NCBI RefSeq assembly: GCF_014203835.1
Contig: NZ_JACHJW010000001.1
Location: 2,926,501 to 2,990,500 of the forward strand
Direction of reading: 5' to 3'
Origin: Micromonospora polyrhachis
GTDB taxonomy: Bacteria; Actinomycetota; Actinomycetes; Mycobacteriales; Micromonosporaceae
Length of the DNA: 64,000 nt
How positions within the stretch are numbered: position 1 is the first letter of the stretch; every line of letters starts with the position of its first letter. Both the position numbers and the translations under genes were made by a program. Positions 33,980 to 43,252 of this stretch are shown in pieces. Under the pieces are notes generated by a model. That model was given only the letters and a program-made list of their open reading frames with translations, ran no database searches and was not told where the DNA came from.

Positions 33980-35077
33980 ATGAGCCGGCCCAAGAAACCC
34001 GCGCTGCGCGCACGCTGGCGTACGGTGTTGGCCGCCATCATCCTCGTCGTCGTGGCAGGTGCCGGTACGGCGGTCGTCATGGCCACACTGGGCAACAAAG
34101 AGCAGACTCCCCTACCCGGCGTGGCGGTGCCGCCCGGATACCTTCGACCGATCACCGAAGCCGCCGGATCCTGCCCGACCCTGACTCCGGCGAAGCTGGC
34201 CGGACAGCTCATGGCGGAGTCGCGATTCGTCGCCGACGCGACCACCGCCCGGGCGGGACGTGGGCTGGCTGGACTGACCGACGACGAATGGCGTACCTGG
34301 CAGCCCTGGTCGGGCGTTGACCAGGGCGACGCCGAGGCGAGCGTCTTCGCGCTGGCGCACTACCTCTGCCACCTGATCGGACAGGTCCGTGAGGTGAAAC
34401 TTGAGGGAGAGGTATGGCCACTGGCAGTGGCCGCCTACCACTCGGGAATGCCGGCAGTGATCTCGGCCAACGGTGTCCCGGACGGAGCGCGAGACTACGT
34501 GGTCCGGACAGGACGGTACGCGGCCTGGTACGCGCTCAATACGGGCTTCAACGAATCGGCGCTGCTGGCCGCCGGTCCCGAGACGACCGCGACCGCTTCG
34601 CCCCGAAGCACCCCTTCACCCAAGGCGTCATCCTCACCCAGCAACGTCGTGTCTGCCTCGCCTAGCTCGTCACGCCAGGCCACACCACGCGGATCATCGA
34701 CCGGCGGCTCACTGGTCAATGACGAGTACCACAGCTGCCTCACCGCCAATCCACCGCGAGACGGCACGCGCCTGATGCTCGCCAAGTGCGACGGCTCACC
34801 GGCCCAGTCCTGGGAGCCCCGACCGGACGGAACGATCCGGGCCTCGGGTCTGTGCATGGACGCCGCCAACGCCGGACAGGTGGACTTCACCCCGGTGCAG
34901 GTCGCAGTATGCCAGGGCAATCCGGCGCAGCAGTTCCTACTCATCGACAAGCGGATCTACAGCATGCACGCCGACAAGTGCGTCAACATCCACTACAACC
35001 CGGGGGAAGGTACGACGATCGTCCTCTTCTCCTGTCTGAGCCAGTCCAACCAGTTCTTCCGGCTCCAGAAGCGCTGA
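33980..35077 (+). CDS. Anchored lytic-transglycosylase-like protein with ricin-type lectin domain
   Basis: From ATG 33980 (AAGGGGTG upstream) the product is 365 residues. A basic head and membrane helix (about 15-38) are followed by a lysozyme/transglycosylase-like helical domain (about 60-185) with LAGQLMAESRF (the Glu as candidate catalytic acid), LTDDEWRTWQPW and PLAVAAYHSGMPAV. A Ser/Pro/Thr linker covers 200-235. A ricin-B-lectin-like beta-trefoil part follows (240-365) with QSWEPRPDG, QQFLLI and NQFFRL in the QxW positions. It should cut or bind peptidoglycan or another glycan at the wall. The start could also be the GTG three codons earlier. Confidence 0.8.
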   Translation: MSRPKKPALRARWRTVLAAIILVVVAGAGTAVVMATLGNKEQTPLPGVAVPPGYLRPITEAAGSCPTLTPAKLAGQLMAESRFVADATTARAGRGLAGLTDDEWRTWQPWSGVDQGDAEASVFALAHYLCHLIGQVREVKLEGEVWPLAVAAYHSGMPAVISANGVPDGARDYVVRTGRYAAWYALNTGFNESALLAAGPETTATASPRSTPSPKASSSPSNVVSASPSSSRQATPRGSSTGGSLVNDEYHSCLTANPPRDGTRLMLAKCDGSPAQSWEPRPDGTIRASGLCMDAANAGQVDFTPVQVAVCQGNPAQQFLLIDKRIYSMHADKCVNIHYNPGEGTTIVLFSCLSQSNQFFRLQKR

Positions 35078-35126
35078 TGCTCCCGAAGCCGAGGATCGCT
35101 GCGTTTCGGTCCGGACCGCAGTGGGC

Positions 35127-38100
35127 TCAGCGAGTCGACTCCACTCGCTGGTAGTGCGCATCCGCTTCGTCGGGTCGGCCGAGCGCGATGGCGAGGTCGC
35201 CGAGGTAGCCGGCCACCGGACCGAAGCTGAGCACCCCGCTGCCCGCCCCGGCCAGTTCGTCGGCGGCCGGGAGGAGTTCGGCGTAGACGTCCGCCAGCGT
35301 GGCACGGTCGTCGAGCGCGAGCGCGGCCCGGGCGGTGAGGCAGAGTCGGGCCTCGCGGAGCAGGTCGTACGGGGATTCCGGGCGGGTACGCAGCGCGGTC
35401 AGCGCCTCGACGCGACGGTCGGCGGCCAGCAGGACCAGCGGGCGCACCCAGGGTTCGTACGGCCCCCAGTCGGTCCCGGCCCACTCGTCCGGGTTTACCG
35501 CCGCGGACCGGTCACCGGACAGCCGCAGCGAGAGCAGGGCGAGGGGAAGCAGTCCCTGCTCCAGGCCGGGCATTCCACCCCGGGGTAGGCAGGCGTCCGC
35601 TGCCCGATACGCGGCTTCCGCCTCGCCGAGGTGTCCTCTGATGGACAGGCGCAGGGCGGCGTACCACCGGGTGAAGACGCCGACCAGTGGTAGGTCGTAC
35701 TGCTCGGCGAGCCGGTCAACGATGCTCGCGTGGGCGTCGGCGGCAGCGAGGTCGGCGAACGCGCAGTGTGCCTGGAGCAGGATGAGGTGCCCGAGCACCT
35801 CGAAGGTGACCAACTCGTGCCGGGCAGCCAGGTCCACCAGTTCGGCACCGATCCGGGCTCGGGCATTGGCCAGCCCGGTGCGCTCGAAGGTGTGCATGAA
35901 TCGGGCGTTGAGCGCGAAGGCCAGCAGGGCGGGGTGGCCGGTCTGACGAGCCAGCGTCTCCGCTTCCTGCGCCGCCCGGCGCCCGTGCTCGGTCGTGGTG
36001 CCCCGCAGTTCCAGGGCGAGGGTGCTCAACAGCCGGCTACGTTGCTCCGCCTCGCCCTCGGGCAGACCAGCCAACACGCGTCCGGCCGCCTGGACGATCC
36101 GCCGGGAGAGCTGTTCGTCATCGTTGCGGGTCCAGACGGCCGGCACCTCGAAGGCGGCGAGCACGCTCGCGGTCAGATCGGCCTCGTCGATCCGCTCGGC
36201 CACCGTGATCGCCTCGGCCCGGTGGCGACGCGCCTCCGCCAGGCGACCGGTCACGGCCAGCGCCCGGCCCAGGCCCATCACCGCCGTCAACCGTCCGGGT
36301 ACGTCGTCGCCGCCGGCCCGGTCATACGCCTCGACCGCCTGCTGCCACCGACGGGCCGCCTCGTGCGGGTTGGACCGGCGCTCGGCCTGTTCGGCGGCGA
36401 CCCGCGCGTAGCGGGCGGCGCGGGGTGCGGTGGCCCGGCTGGCGGCCTGGGTGAAATGGTGGGCGAGGGCGGCGACATCGTCCGGGTGTAGCCGTGCCAG
36501 GACCTCGCCGACAGCGGCATGCCAACGGCTCCGGCGTACTGCCGACAGGTCGCCGTACAACGTGTCACGCACCAGGATGTGGGTGAACCGAAGCTGCTCG
36601 CCGACGCCCTGCCCGGCCAGGAAACCGCCGGGGTCGGCTTCGGTCAGGAAACCAGCCTGTACGGCGCAGTCCAGCGCGTCGAGCACCGCCGGATCGTCGC
36701 CGGCCAGGGCGGTCAGCACGTCCGGGTACACGTCCCGGCCGATCACCGCAGCCTGCCGCAACAGTGTCTGTGCCGCGTCCGGCAACTGGGCCAGGCGATG
36801 CCGGATAACGTCCCGCACCCCCGCCGGGACCTGCTCCAACGCCGCGCTGCCCTCGGCTTCGAGCAGCCGCGCCAACTCCCGTACGAAGAAGGGGTTGCCA
36901 CCACTGCGCCGGTGGATCCGTCGTACCGTCGAGGCGTCCGGGTCCGGCCCGGCGATGCTGCGGACGAGTTCCCCGGTCGCCGACTCGGAGAGTCCACCGA
37001 GATAGCTGCGGACCGGCTCGGTCCGGGCGAACCGCGCCAGGGTGGCCGTCAGACCCGGGGTGATCTCGGTGGCTCGGAACGTGCCGACGACCAGGACGGG
37101 ACCGGTGACCGGTGCCGGCTCGCCGAGCAGGGCGACCAACAGGTCCATGGTGTCCTCATCCGCACGGTGCAGGTCGTCGAGGACCAGTAGCACCGGTCCC
37201 CGCTCGGCCACCGTCGTGACCAGTGACACGACGGCACGATGCAGCCGGAACCGGGCCACGGCGGGATCCTCGATCCTGCCAGGGTCCCCGCCGCCGGGGT
37301 CCCCGCCGCCAGCCGGAACCGTCCCGACCGGTTCCGCCGGTGCGGTCAGGATGTCGGTGATCTGCGTCCACGGCCAGGCGACGGGTGCCCCCTCGTACTC
37401 GGGGCTGCGGCCCCACGCCGTCGTCCAGCCGTCGGCCGCCAGTCGTTGGGTGAGCGCCTCGGCCAGCGCGGTCTTGCCCGCCCCCGCGTCCCCGGAGATC
37501 AGGACAAGGCCGGGGCGACCGACGCGGGCGACCTCGTCGGCCGCCTGTCGCAGGCGGCCCAACTCCTCGTCCCGACCGACGAACGGACGTGGTCCCACCG
37601 GTGCTGGCGGCGGCTGTCCGGGACCTCCGGTGGGCCCCGGACCGGCCTCGGTCGGTGCCGCCGGTGCCGTCGGTGCCGTCGGTGCCGTCGGTGCCGTCGG
37701 TGCCGTCGGTGCGGTCAGGGTGAGGTGCGGGGCCTGGGCGAGGATGTCTCTCTCCAACTCGCGCAGCCGGGGGCCGGGGTCGACGCCGAGTTCCGCCACC
37801 AGGGTCTCGCGGGCCTGGCGTAACGCGGCCAGCGCCTCGCCCTGGCGACCCGCGCGGTACCGGGCGGTGGCCAACAGCCGCCAGGCGTCCTCGCGCAACG
37901 GATAGGCGCTGACGTGGGCGGACAGGTCGGAGGCCGCCTCGGCGGCCCGCCCCAGCGCCAACAACGCCTCGGCCCGTCGCTCGACGGCCAGTATCCGCAG
38001 TTCGTCCAGCCGGTCGATCTCGGCGCGGGCCCACCCTTCGGTGGCCCACTCGCCATACGCGGGTCCCCGCCACAGCGCCAACGCGTCGTCGAGGCAGCGC

Positions 38101-38504
38101 AGGGCGGGCCCGGCCGCGCCCGCTGCCAACAGTCGGGCCGACTCGGCGACCGCCGCCTCGAACCGCCACGCGTCCACGGCCTCCGGTGCCGCGCGTAACG
38201 CATAGCCGGGTGGGGCGGTGACCAGCAGTCGGGCCGGCTGCCGGGGCTGCCGGTCGGGCTCCACCGCCCGTCGCAGATCGGCCACGAAGGTACGGATCGC
38301 CGCCACCGCGCCCTCCGGTGGCGTCGTCCACAGGTCGTCGACCAGCCGGTCGACCGGCACGACCCGGCCACGCGCGATCAGCAGGCGGGCCAGCACCGTA
38401 CGGTGGCGTGGGCCCTTCAGCGGGACCAGCCCGCGTGCGTCCACCGCCTCCAGCGGACCGAGTACGCCGAAGGCCACCGCCGGGGTCGCCGCCTGCCTGG
38501 TCAT
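35127..38504 (-). CDS. SARP/BTAD-type regulator with AAA ATPase and TPR-like repeats
   Basis: The 1125-residue protein is a large AfsR-like transcription regulator. An OmpR-type winged helix (about 8-100; GPRHRTVLARLLIARGRVVP) is followed by a bacterial transcriptional activation domain (105-250). A linker with nine-base repeats encodes Thr-Ala-Pro. A STAND-type ATPase (about 300-620) has Walker A GDAGAGKTA and Walker B LLVLDDLH. A long helical-repeat end follows. Such proteins often activate secondary-metabolite or stress genes after ATP-driven assembly. The start is the ATG at 38504; three codons further upstream only a TTG is available. No biosynthetic cluster is next to it, so the target is unknown; the divergent hydrolase gene is one candidate. 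Confidence 0.88.
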   Translation of the reverse strand: MTRQAATPAVAFGVLGPLEAVDARGLVPLKGPRHRTVLARLLIARGRVVPVDRLVDDLWTTPPEGAVAAIRTFVADLRRAVEPDRQPRQPARLLVTAPPGYALRAAPEAVDAWRFEAAVAESARLLAAGAAGPALRCLDDALALWRGPAYGEWATEGWARAEIDRLDELRILAVERRAEALLALGRAAEAASDLSAHVSAYPLREDAWRLLATARYRAGRQGEALAALRQARETLVAELGVDPGPRLRELERDILAQAPHLTLTAPTAPTAPTAPTAPTAPAAPTEAGPGPTGGPGQPPPAPVGPRPFVGRDEELGRLRQAADEVARVGRPGLVLISGDAGAGKTALAEALTQRLAADGWTTAWGRSPEYEGAPVAWPWTQITDILTAPAEPVGTVPAGGGDPGGGDPGRIEDPAVARFRLHRAVVSLVTTVAERGPVLLVLDDLHRADEDTMDLLVALLGEPAPVTGPVLVVGTFRATEITPGLTATLARFARTEPVRSYLGGLSESATGELVRSIAGPDPDASTVRRIHRRSGGNPFFVRELARLLEAEGSAALEQVPAGVRDVIRHRLAQLPDAAQTLLRQAAVIGRDVYPDVLTALAGDDPAVLDALDCAVQAGFLTEADPGGFLAGQGVGEQLRFTHILVRDTLYGDLSAVRRSRWHAAVGEVLARLHPDDVAALAHHFTQAASRATAPRAARYARVAAEQAERRSNPHEAARRWQQAVEAYDRAGGDDVPGRLTAVMGLGRALAVTGRLAEARRHRAEAITVAERIDEADLTASVLAAFEVPAVWTRNDDEQLSRRIVQAAGRVLAGLPEGEAEQRSRLLSTLALELRGTTTEHGRRAAQEAETLARQTGHPALLAFALNARFMHTFERTGLANARARIGAELVDLAARHELVTFEVLGHLILLQAHCAFADLAAADAHASIVDRLAEQYDLPLVGVFTRWYAALRLSIRGHLGEAEAAYRAADACLPRGGMPGLEQGLLPLALLSLRLSGDRSAAVNPDEWAGTDWGPYEPWVRPLVLLAADRRVEALTALRTRPESPYDLLREARLCLTARAALALDDRATLADVYAELLPAADELAGAGSGVLSFGPVAGYLGDLAIALGRPDEADAHYQRVESTR
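37654..37716. repeat. Nine-base microsatellite inside the SARP-AAA gene
   Basis: Seven units of GGTGCCGTC or one-base variants lie head to tail, encoding a Thr-Ala-Pro linker on the minus strand. Changes in unit number keep frame and only alter linker length between the BTAD and ATPase domains. Confidence 0.85.
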
Positions 38505-38544
38505 GGCATCCAATCTAGGCAGGCCGCCGGTGTCGGCTCACGGG

Positions 38545-38643
38545 CATCCGCTGGACGACGCGCTGCCTCCGGGCACTCATCCGCTGGACGACGCGCTGCC
38601 TCCGGGCACTCATCCGCTGGACGACGCGCTGCCTCCGGGTACT
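38545..38643. repeat. Three 33-base tandem repeats in a divergent promoter region
   Basis: Units at 38545-38577, 38578-38610 and 38611-38643 are identical except one base in the third, and a short partial unit follows. They contain CATCCGCTGGACGACGCGCT. There are no unique spacers, so this is not a CRISPR array. The repeats lie between the starts of the SARP-AAA regulator (38504, minus) and the hydrolase (38726, plus) and could be iterated binding sites. Confidence 0.88.
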
Positions 38644-38725
38644 GATCCGTTGCTGATCCGCTGCTCATCCCCGCCGGCCAGGCTGGGTGTCGTAAGTGCA
38701 GACCCGATCCGACCGAGAGGTTCCC

Positions 38726-39604
38726 ATGACCACCAAGATCAGCGGATTCGACTACCGGCGTGTCCCCGTCGCCGACGGCGTCACGCTCAACGTGGCGGTG
38801 GCCGGTTCCGGCAGCCCGATCGTGCTGCTGCACGGTTTCCCGCAGACCCACCTCATGTGGCGACATGTCGCCGCCGACCTCGCCACCGACCACACCGTGA
38901 TCTGCCCCGACCTGCGCGGCTACGGCGACAGCGACAAGCCCACCGACCCCGACGGTACGGCGTACGCCAAGCGGACCATGGCCGCCGACATCGTCGCGTT
39001 GGCCCGGCACCTGGGACACGAGCGGTTCGCCCTGGCCGGGCACGACCGGGGCGCCCTGGTCGCGATCCGCGCCGGCCTGGACCACCCGCAGACGATCACC
39101 CACCTGGCCGCGCTCGACGTGCTGCCGACCCTCGACACCTGGGACGTCATGCAGGGCGTCAGCGCCGCCGTCGGCTTCCACCTCTACCTGATGGCCCAAC
39201 CACCCGGCCTGCCGGAGCAGTTGATCAGCGCCAGCGCCGACGCCTTCTTCGGCCATTTCCTCGACATCTGGACCCAGAATCCGGACGCCATCCCAGCCGA
39301 CGTACGGGAGGCGTACCTGACGGCCTCCCGTAACGCCGTACCCTCGATCGTCGCCGACTACCGGGCCACGGCCGGGATCGACGTCACGCACGATCAGGTC
39401 GACCGGATCGCCGGCAACCAGCTGCGGATGCCGGTGGCCGTACTGCAGCAGGACTGGGGTGCGGCCCTCGGCTACGACGCGGCCCAGCTGTGGCGGGCGT
39501 GGGCCCCGGACCTGGACCACCGTACGGTCAGCTGCGGTCACTTCATGGCCGAGGAGGCTCCCGCCGAGGTCGTAAAGGCGCTGCGCACCCTCCTGACCAG
39601 GTAG
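38726..39604 (+). CDS. Alpha/beta hydrolase, haloacetate dehalogenase/epoxide hydrolase-like
   Basis: The 292-residue enzyme has the oxyanion region VLLHGFPQTHLMWRHVA near 35-51 and DLRGYGDSDKP near 68. The nucleophile elbow AGHDRGA (about 106-112) has Asp in place of Ser, which is diagnostic for dehalogenases and epoxide hydrolases. The catalytic His is in VSCGHFMAEEAP near 268. The pattern is closest to fluoroacetate/haloacetate dehalogenases (DLRGYGDSDKP, HDRGAR). The ATG follows GAGAGGTTCCC. It is a single gene converging on the acetyl esterase with 16 bases between stops. The substrate is not proven. Confidence 0.88.
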   Translation: MTTKISGFDYRRVPVADGVTLNVAVAGSGSPIVLLHGFPQTHLMWRHVAADLATDHTVICPDLRGYGDSDKPTDPDGTAYAKRTMAADIVALARHLGHERFALAGHDRGALVAIRAGLDHPQTITHLAALDVLPTLDTWDVMQGVSAAVGFHLYLMAQPPGLPEQLISASADAFFGHFLDIWTQNPDAIPADVREAYLTASRNAVPSIVADYRATAGIDVTHDQVDRIAGNQLRMPVAVLQQDWGAALGYDAAQLWRAWAPDLDHRTVSCGHFMAEEAPAEVVKALRTLLTR

Positions 39605-39620
39605 CTCCGGGTGTACCCGA

Positions 39621-40598
39621 CTATCGAGGGCTTTCCGCGGCGAAGGTCCGGCGCAGCCAGGCAAGCTGCTCGACCTGGTGGTCGGCTTCGCCGCCCTCGT
39701 GGTCGTTGAACTCGTAGATCCGCAACTCCTTCTCGCCGCCGTAGCGGTGGTAGGCGGCGAAGCAGGTCGAGGGCGGGCAGATCTGGTCCATCATGGCGAT
39801 GGAGAAGAGCGCGGGCGCGGTGGCCCGGGGGGCGAGCACCGCGGCGTCGAAGTAGGACAGGGTGTGGAACACCTGGCTGCCCCGGTTCCGGTGCAGCTTG
39901 AGGTATTCGACGATCTCCGTGTAGGGGGCGCGACCGGCCACCTGCACGCCCCGCCGGAAGTCGCTCAGGAAGGGCACGTCGGGCATGACGGCCGCGACGT
40001 CCGGGCAGAGCGCGGCCACCGCCAGGGCCAACCCCCCGCCCTGGCTGATGCCGGTGACCGCGACCCGGTCACCGTCGACGGCCGGATGCTCCCGCGCCGC
40101 CTGGGCGAACCGTACGGCGTCCGTGATCACGCGACGGTAGTAGAAGTCGTCGGGGTCGGTGATGCCCCGGGTGAGGAAGCCGGGAACGGTGCCAGCCGGG
40201 TACGGGTGCGGGTCCGGGGTGCTGCCGGAGGCGGCACTCCAGCCCTGACCACGGGTGTCCATGATCAGGTGGGCGAAGCCGGCCGCTGCCCAGAACAGCT
40301 TCTCGTGCGGCCGTCCCCGGCCCCGGCCGTATCCCAGGTATTCGACGACGCAGGGCAGTGGCTGGTCGGCCTGCGCGGGCAGGTGCAGCCAGCCGTGTAC
40401 GGGTTCGCCGGCAAACCCGGCGATGGTGACCGCGAAGGTACGGATCTGGGTGAGACCGGTGTCGACCGGCTCGTACGTCGCCTGACCGGGCTGGTCGGCG
40501 GTGAGCGTACGGGCCCAGAAGCCGTCCAGGTCGACGGGAACGGTCAGTTCGGGCCGGTACGCCCAGCACTCGTCCAGGGTGAGATCGGTCAGAGCCAC
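39621..40598 (-). CDS. Acetylxylan esterase/cephalosporin-C deacetylase family (CE7)
   Basis: A GTG start with GTAGGAGG upstream gives 325 residues, the normal length for CE7 esterases. Landmarks are ALTDLTLDECWAYRP at the start, MDTRGQGWS near 155, the nucleophile GISQGGGLAL (Ser near 190), PDVPFLSDFRR, and the C-terminal His in YEFNDHEGGEAD. The enzyme removes acetyl groups from sugars and is cytoplasmic (no signal). As the last gene of the putative sialic-acid operon it may deacetylate O-acetylated sialic acids or other acetyl sugars before catabolism. A CE7 esterase also lies near nan genes in some streptococci, from memory. Confidence 0.87.
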   Translation of the reverse strand: MALTDLTLDECWAYRPELTVPVDLDGFWARTLTADQPGQATYEPVDTGLTQIRTFAVTIAGFAGEPVHGWLHLPAQADQPLPCVVEYLGYGRGRGRPHEKLFWAAAGFAHLIMDTRGQGWSAASGSTPDPHPYPAGTVPGFLTRGITDPDDFYYRRVITDAVRFAQAAREHPAVDGDRVAVTGISQGGGLALAVAALCPDVAAVMPDVPFLSDFRRGVQVAGRAPYTEIVEYLKLHRNRGSQVFHTLSYFDAAVLAPRATAPALFSIAMMDQICPPSTCFAAYHRYGGEKELRIYEFNDHEGGEADHQVEQLAWLRRTFAAESPR

Positions 40599-40623
40599 GA
40601 CAGAGCCTCCTACTGCGTACTGG

Positions 40624-41343
40624 TTACGCTTTTGCTGTGCCGTCGGCAATGGCGGCGTCGGTGACAGCGGCGTCGGCCACGGCCTGCGCGAACCAGCCGG
40701 TGATGGTGGTGGGGTGGGTGATGGCGGTGCCGACGACCACGGCCCACGCACCGGCGCGCAGCGCCTGCGCGGCGTGCGCCGGGGTGTGTACCCGCCCCTC
40801 GGCGACCACCGGAACGTCGACCGCTGCCGCCAGTCGGGCGACCAGTTCCAGGTCCGGCCCCTCGCCCTTGGTGGTGTAGGCCGTGTAGCCGGCCAGTGTG
40901 GTCCCGACCAGGTCCGCGCCCGCCTGAGCCGCTGCCACCCCTTCGTCGAATGTGGAACAGTCGGCCATGACCAGGGCACCGGTCTGCTCGTGCACGGCGG
41001 CGATCGTCTCGGCGACGGTCCGACCGTCGGGCCGGGGCCGGGAGGTGGCGTCGAGCGCCACGATGTGGGCACCGGCCCGAGCGACGGCTACGGCATGGTC
41101 GAGCGTGGGCGTGATGAAGACGTCGTCGTCGCCGTCCTTCCACAGCCCGATCAGTGGCAGGTCGACCGCGTTCCGGATCGCGGCGATGTCGTCGAGTCCC
41201 TGGGCGCGGATACCGGCGGCACCGCCCCGGGCGGCGGCCAGCGCCACCCGACGCATCGTCTCCGGGTCACGCATCGGCTCACCCGGGTACGCCTGACACG
41301 ACACCACCAACCGGTGGCGAAGCTGCTCGATCAGCGGGTTCAT
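40624..41343 (-). CDS. nanE: N-acetylmannosamine-6-phosphate 2-epimerase
   Basis: This 239-residue TIM-barrel enzyme converts ManNAc-6-P to GlcNAc-6-P. Signature stretches are LVVSCQAYPGEPMRDP at the start, GAAGIRAQG near 42, LPLIGLWKDGDDDVFITPT near 62, DATSRPRPDG near 98, MADCSTFDEG near 127 and VPVVAEGRVHTP near 177. The length and motifs match NanE well. Its ATG overlaps the kinase stop by four bases, which fits its place after NanK in the pathway. Confidence 0.92.
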   Translation of the reverse strand: MNPLIEQLRHRLVVSCQAYPGEPMRDPETMRRVALAAARGGAAGIRAQGLDDIAAIRNAVDLPLIGLWKDGDDDVFITPTLDHAVAVARAGAHIVALDATSRPRPDGRTVAETIAAVHEQTGALVMADCSTFDEGVAAAQAGADLVGTTLAGYTAYTTKGEGPDLELVARLAAAVDVPVVAEGRVHTPAHAAQALRAGAWAVVVGTAITHPTTITGWFAQAVADAAVTDAAIADGTAKA

Positions 41344-42311
41344 GACACGACCTCCCAGGCGAGCGCGGCGGCCCCGAGGACGGGGGCATCCGACCCCAGT
41401 GCCGAGGCCAGGACGGGTACGGCAGCCAGGCCGGGCAGGGCCTCAAGCCGTACCGCGTCCCGTAGTGCCTGCCACCAGGGCTCGCCGAGGCCGGTGACCC
41501 CGCCCCCGATGACGACGGCGTCGGGGTCGAGCATGTTGACCAGTCCCCCCACGGCGGAACCGACGGCGGTCCCGCCCAGCCGGATCACCTCGCTGGCCGG
41601 CTCGTCTCCTGCTGCCGCGAGCGCGGCCACGGACCGTAGGTCCTCGACCGGCTGTCCGGTCCGTCGCGCGTACTCGTCGGCGAGACCGGGCCCGGCCGCG
41701 ATCGCTTCGAGGTGTCCCCGGCCGCCGCAGGTGCAGGGCAGCGACCCGGCGTACGGGGAGGGTTGGTGACCGGCGTGGCCGGCGGCGGAGTGGGCCCCGG
41801 CGAGCACGGTGCCGCCGATGACGAACGAGGCACCGATGCCGGTGCCGACCGCGACGAAGAGCACCGTCTCGCATCCGGCGGCGACGCCGTGGCGGGCCTC
41901 ACCGAGGGCGTGCGCGTGCACGTCGTTGATCACCGTGACCGGCAACCCCAGCGCCTGGTGCAGGCTCCCGCGCAGGTCGGTGCCGGCCCACCCGGCCAGT
42001 ACGTCGGTGGCGGAGAGCACCCGACCGGTCGTACGGTCGATCACCCCGGCACTGCCGACGCCCAACGCCCGGACGGTGGTCCCTGCTGCCGACCTTGCCC
42101 GCAACTGGTCGACCAGGCCGGCGGCGGTGTCGAGTACAGCGGACGCGCCGACCCGGCCGGGGGTCGCGGCGGTGAGCCGGTCGACCACCTTCCCCTGCCT
42201 CGTCACCAGGGCAGCCGTGGTCTTGGTGCCGCCGATGTCGAGCGCCGCAACTACCTCCGTGGAAGCGGCGGACGCTACGGAACCGGTTCGCGGCGAGCTT
42301 GCCTCGGGCAT
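41340..42311 (-). CDS. nanK: ROK family kinase, probable N-acetylmannosamine kinase
   Basis: The 323-residue protein has the ROK ATP-binding start ALDIGGTKTTAALV (about 22-35), the sugar-site stretch VINDVHAHALGEARHG with catalytic Asp near 128, VAVGTGIGASFVIGG, and the zinc/ROK signature GHAGHQPSPYAGSLPCTCGGRGHLE (read in parts; His and three Cys present). ROK kinases phosphorylate hexoses or N-acetylhexosamines. The gene lies between the lyase and NanE, so ManNAc is the likely substrate. It overlaps NanE by four bases and starts two bases after the lyase stop. Confidence 0.88.
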   Translation of the reverse strand: MPEASSPRTGSVASAASTEVVAALDIGGTKTTAALVTRQGKVVDRLTAATPGRVGASAVLDTAAGLVDQLRARSAAGTTVRALGVGSAGVIDRTTGRVLSATDVLAGWAGTDLRGSLHQALGLPVTVINDVHAHALGEARHGVAAGCETVLFVAVGTGIGASFVIGGTVLAGAHSAAGHAGHQPSPYAGSLPCTCGGRGHLEAIAAGPGLADEYARRTGQPVEDLRSVAALAAAGDEPASEVIRLGGTAVGSAVGGLVNMLDPDAVVIGGGVTGLGEPWWQALRDAVRLEALPGLAAVPVLASALGSDAPVLGAAALAWEVVS

Positions 42312-42313
42312 GG

Positions 42314-43252
42314 TCAGAGCAGCCCCGCCAGTTCCAGGTGGGTACGCACGCGGGCCGTCTCGTCGGCGTCGAGCGGTCGCAGCGGAAGGGACACCGCGTT
42401 GCTGTCGATGACGCCGAGCAGGGCGAGGGCGGTCTTGAACGCGCCGACGCCTCGGGTCGCCCCGGCCGTCGTGGCGGGGTCGGCGGCGTCGACGATCCGG
42501 AACAGCCGGGTAAGGCGCTCCTGCTCGCGGCGGGCGGTGTCCCAGTCGCCGTCGACGCAGGCCCGGTGCAGCCGTACGTAGCCGGCCGGGTCCACATTGC
42601 CCAGTCCGGGAACCGAGCCGGAGGCACCGGCCAGCATCATCGCGTCGACCACCACCTCGTGTCCGGTCAGCAGGGCGAAGCCGGTGTCCGGGGCGCGTTC
42701 CGTGATGGACAGCACCAGTTGCCGGAAGGCGACGTCGTCTCCACTGGAGTCCTTGACCCCGGCGAGGAGCCCTTCCGCCGCCAGTCGGGTGAGCAGGTCG
42801 ACGGAGAGCTTGGTGTGTACGCAGACCGGGATGTCGTACGCGAGCAGGGGAAGCTCGACCGACGCGGCGATCGACCGGAAGTGCCGCTCGACCTCGTGCG
42901 GGCCGACGATGGCGTAGAAGGGGGCGGTCACCACCAGCCCGTCGGCTCCCAGCCGCGTCGACGCCTCGGCCCGGTCCAGCACCCGCCGGGTGGTCGGCTC
43001 GATGCAGCCCGCGATGACCGGTACGGCTCCCCCGACGGTCTTCACGATGGTTTCGAGAGCCAGGTCCCGCTGCCGGTCGGTGAGGAAGACGGTCTCCCCC
43101 GAACTGCCGAGCGCGAAGATCCCGTCGACACCGGCGTCGAGCATCCGCTCGACGAGCCGTTCGAGGGAGTTGACGTCGACCTCGCCCTCCTCGGTCAGGG
43201 GGGTGACGGTCGGCGGCACGACTCCGGCGAACCGTGGGGCAGGGGTGGTCAC
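42314..43252 (-). CDS. nanA: DapA/NanA family aldolase, probable N-acetylneuraminate lyase
   Basis: The GTG start overlaps the ABC ATPase stop (GTGA) and gives 312 residues. It has the DHDPS/NAL fold markers GSSGE (about 49-53), Tyr139 in LAYDIPV and the Schiff-base Lys167 in AGVKDSSGD. Enzymes with this fold cleave or form 2-oxo acids. The location between an Opp-type importer and NanK/NanE makes N-acetylneuraminate lyase, giving ManNAc and pyruvate, the best reading. The residues that would separate it strictly from other DapA-like aldolases cannot be judged without alignment. Confidence 0.78.
   Translation of the reverse strand: MTTPAPRFAGVVPPTVTPLTEEGEVDVNSLERLVERMLDAGVDGIFALGSSGETVFLTDRQRDLALETIVKTVGGAVPVIAGCIEPTTRRVLDRAEASTRLGADGLVVTAPFYAIVGPHEVERHFRSIAASVELPLLAYDIPVCVHTKLSVDLLTRLAAEGLLAGVKDSSGDDVAFRQLVLSITERAPDTGFALLTGHEVVVDAMMLAGASGSVPGLGNVDPAGYVRLHRACVDGDWDTARREQERLTRLFRIVDAADPATTAGATRGVGAFKTALALLGVIDSNAVSLPLRPLDADETARVRTHLELAGLL

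Noticed and set aside
38545-38643. CRISPR array
   Set aside because: Repeats are directly adjacent with no unique spacers, only three units, and no cas genes nearby.
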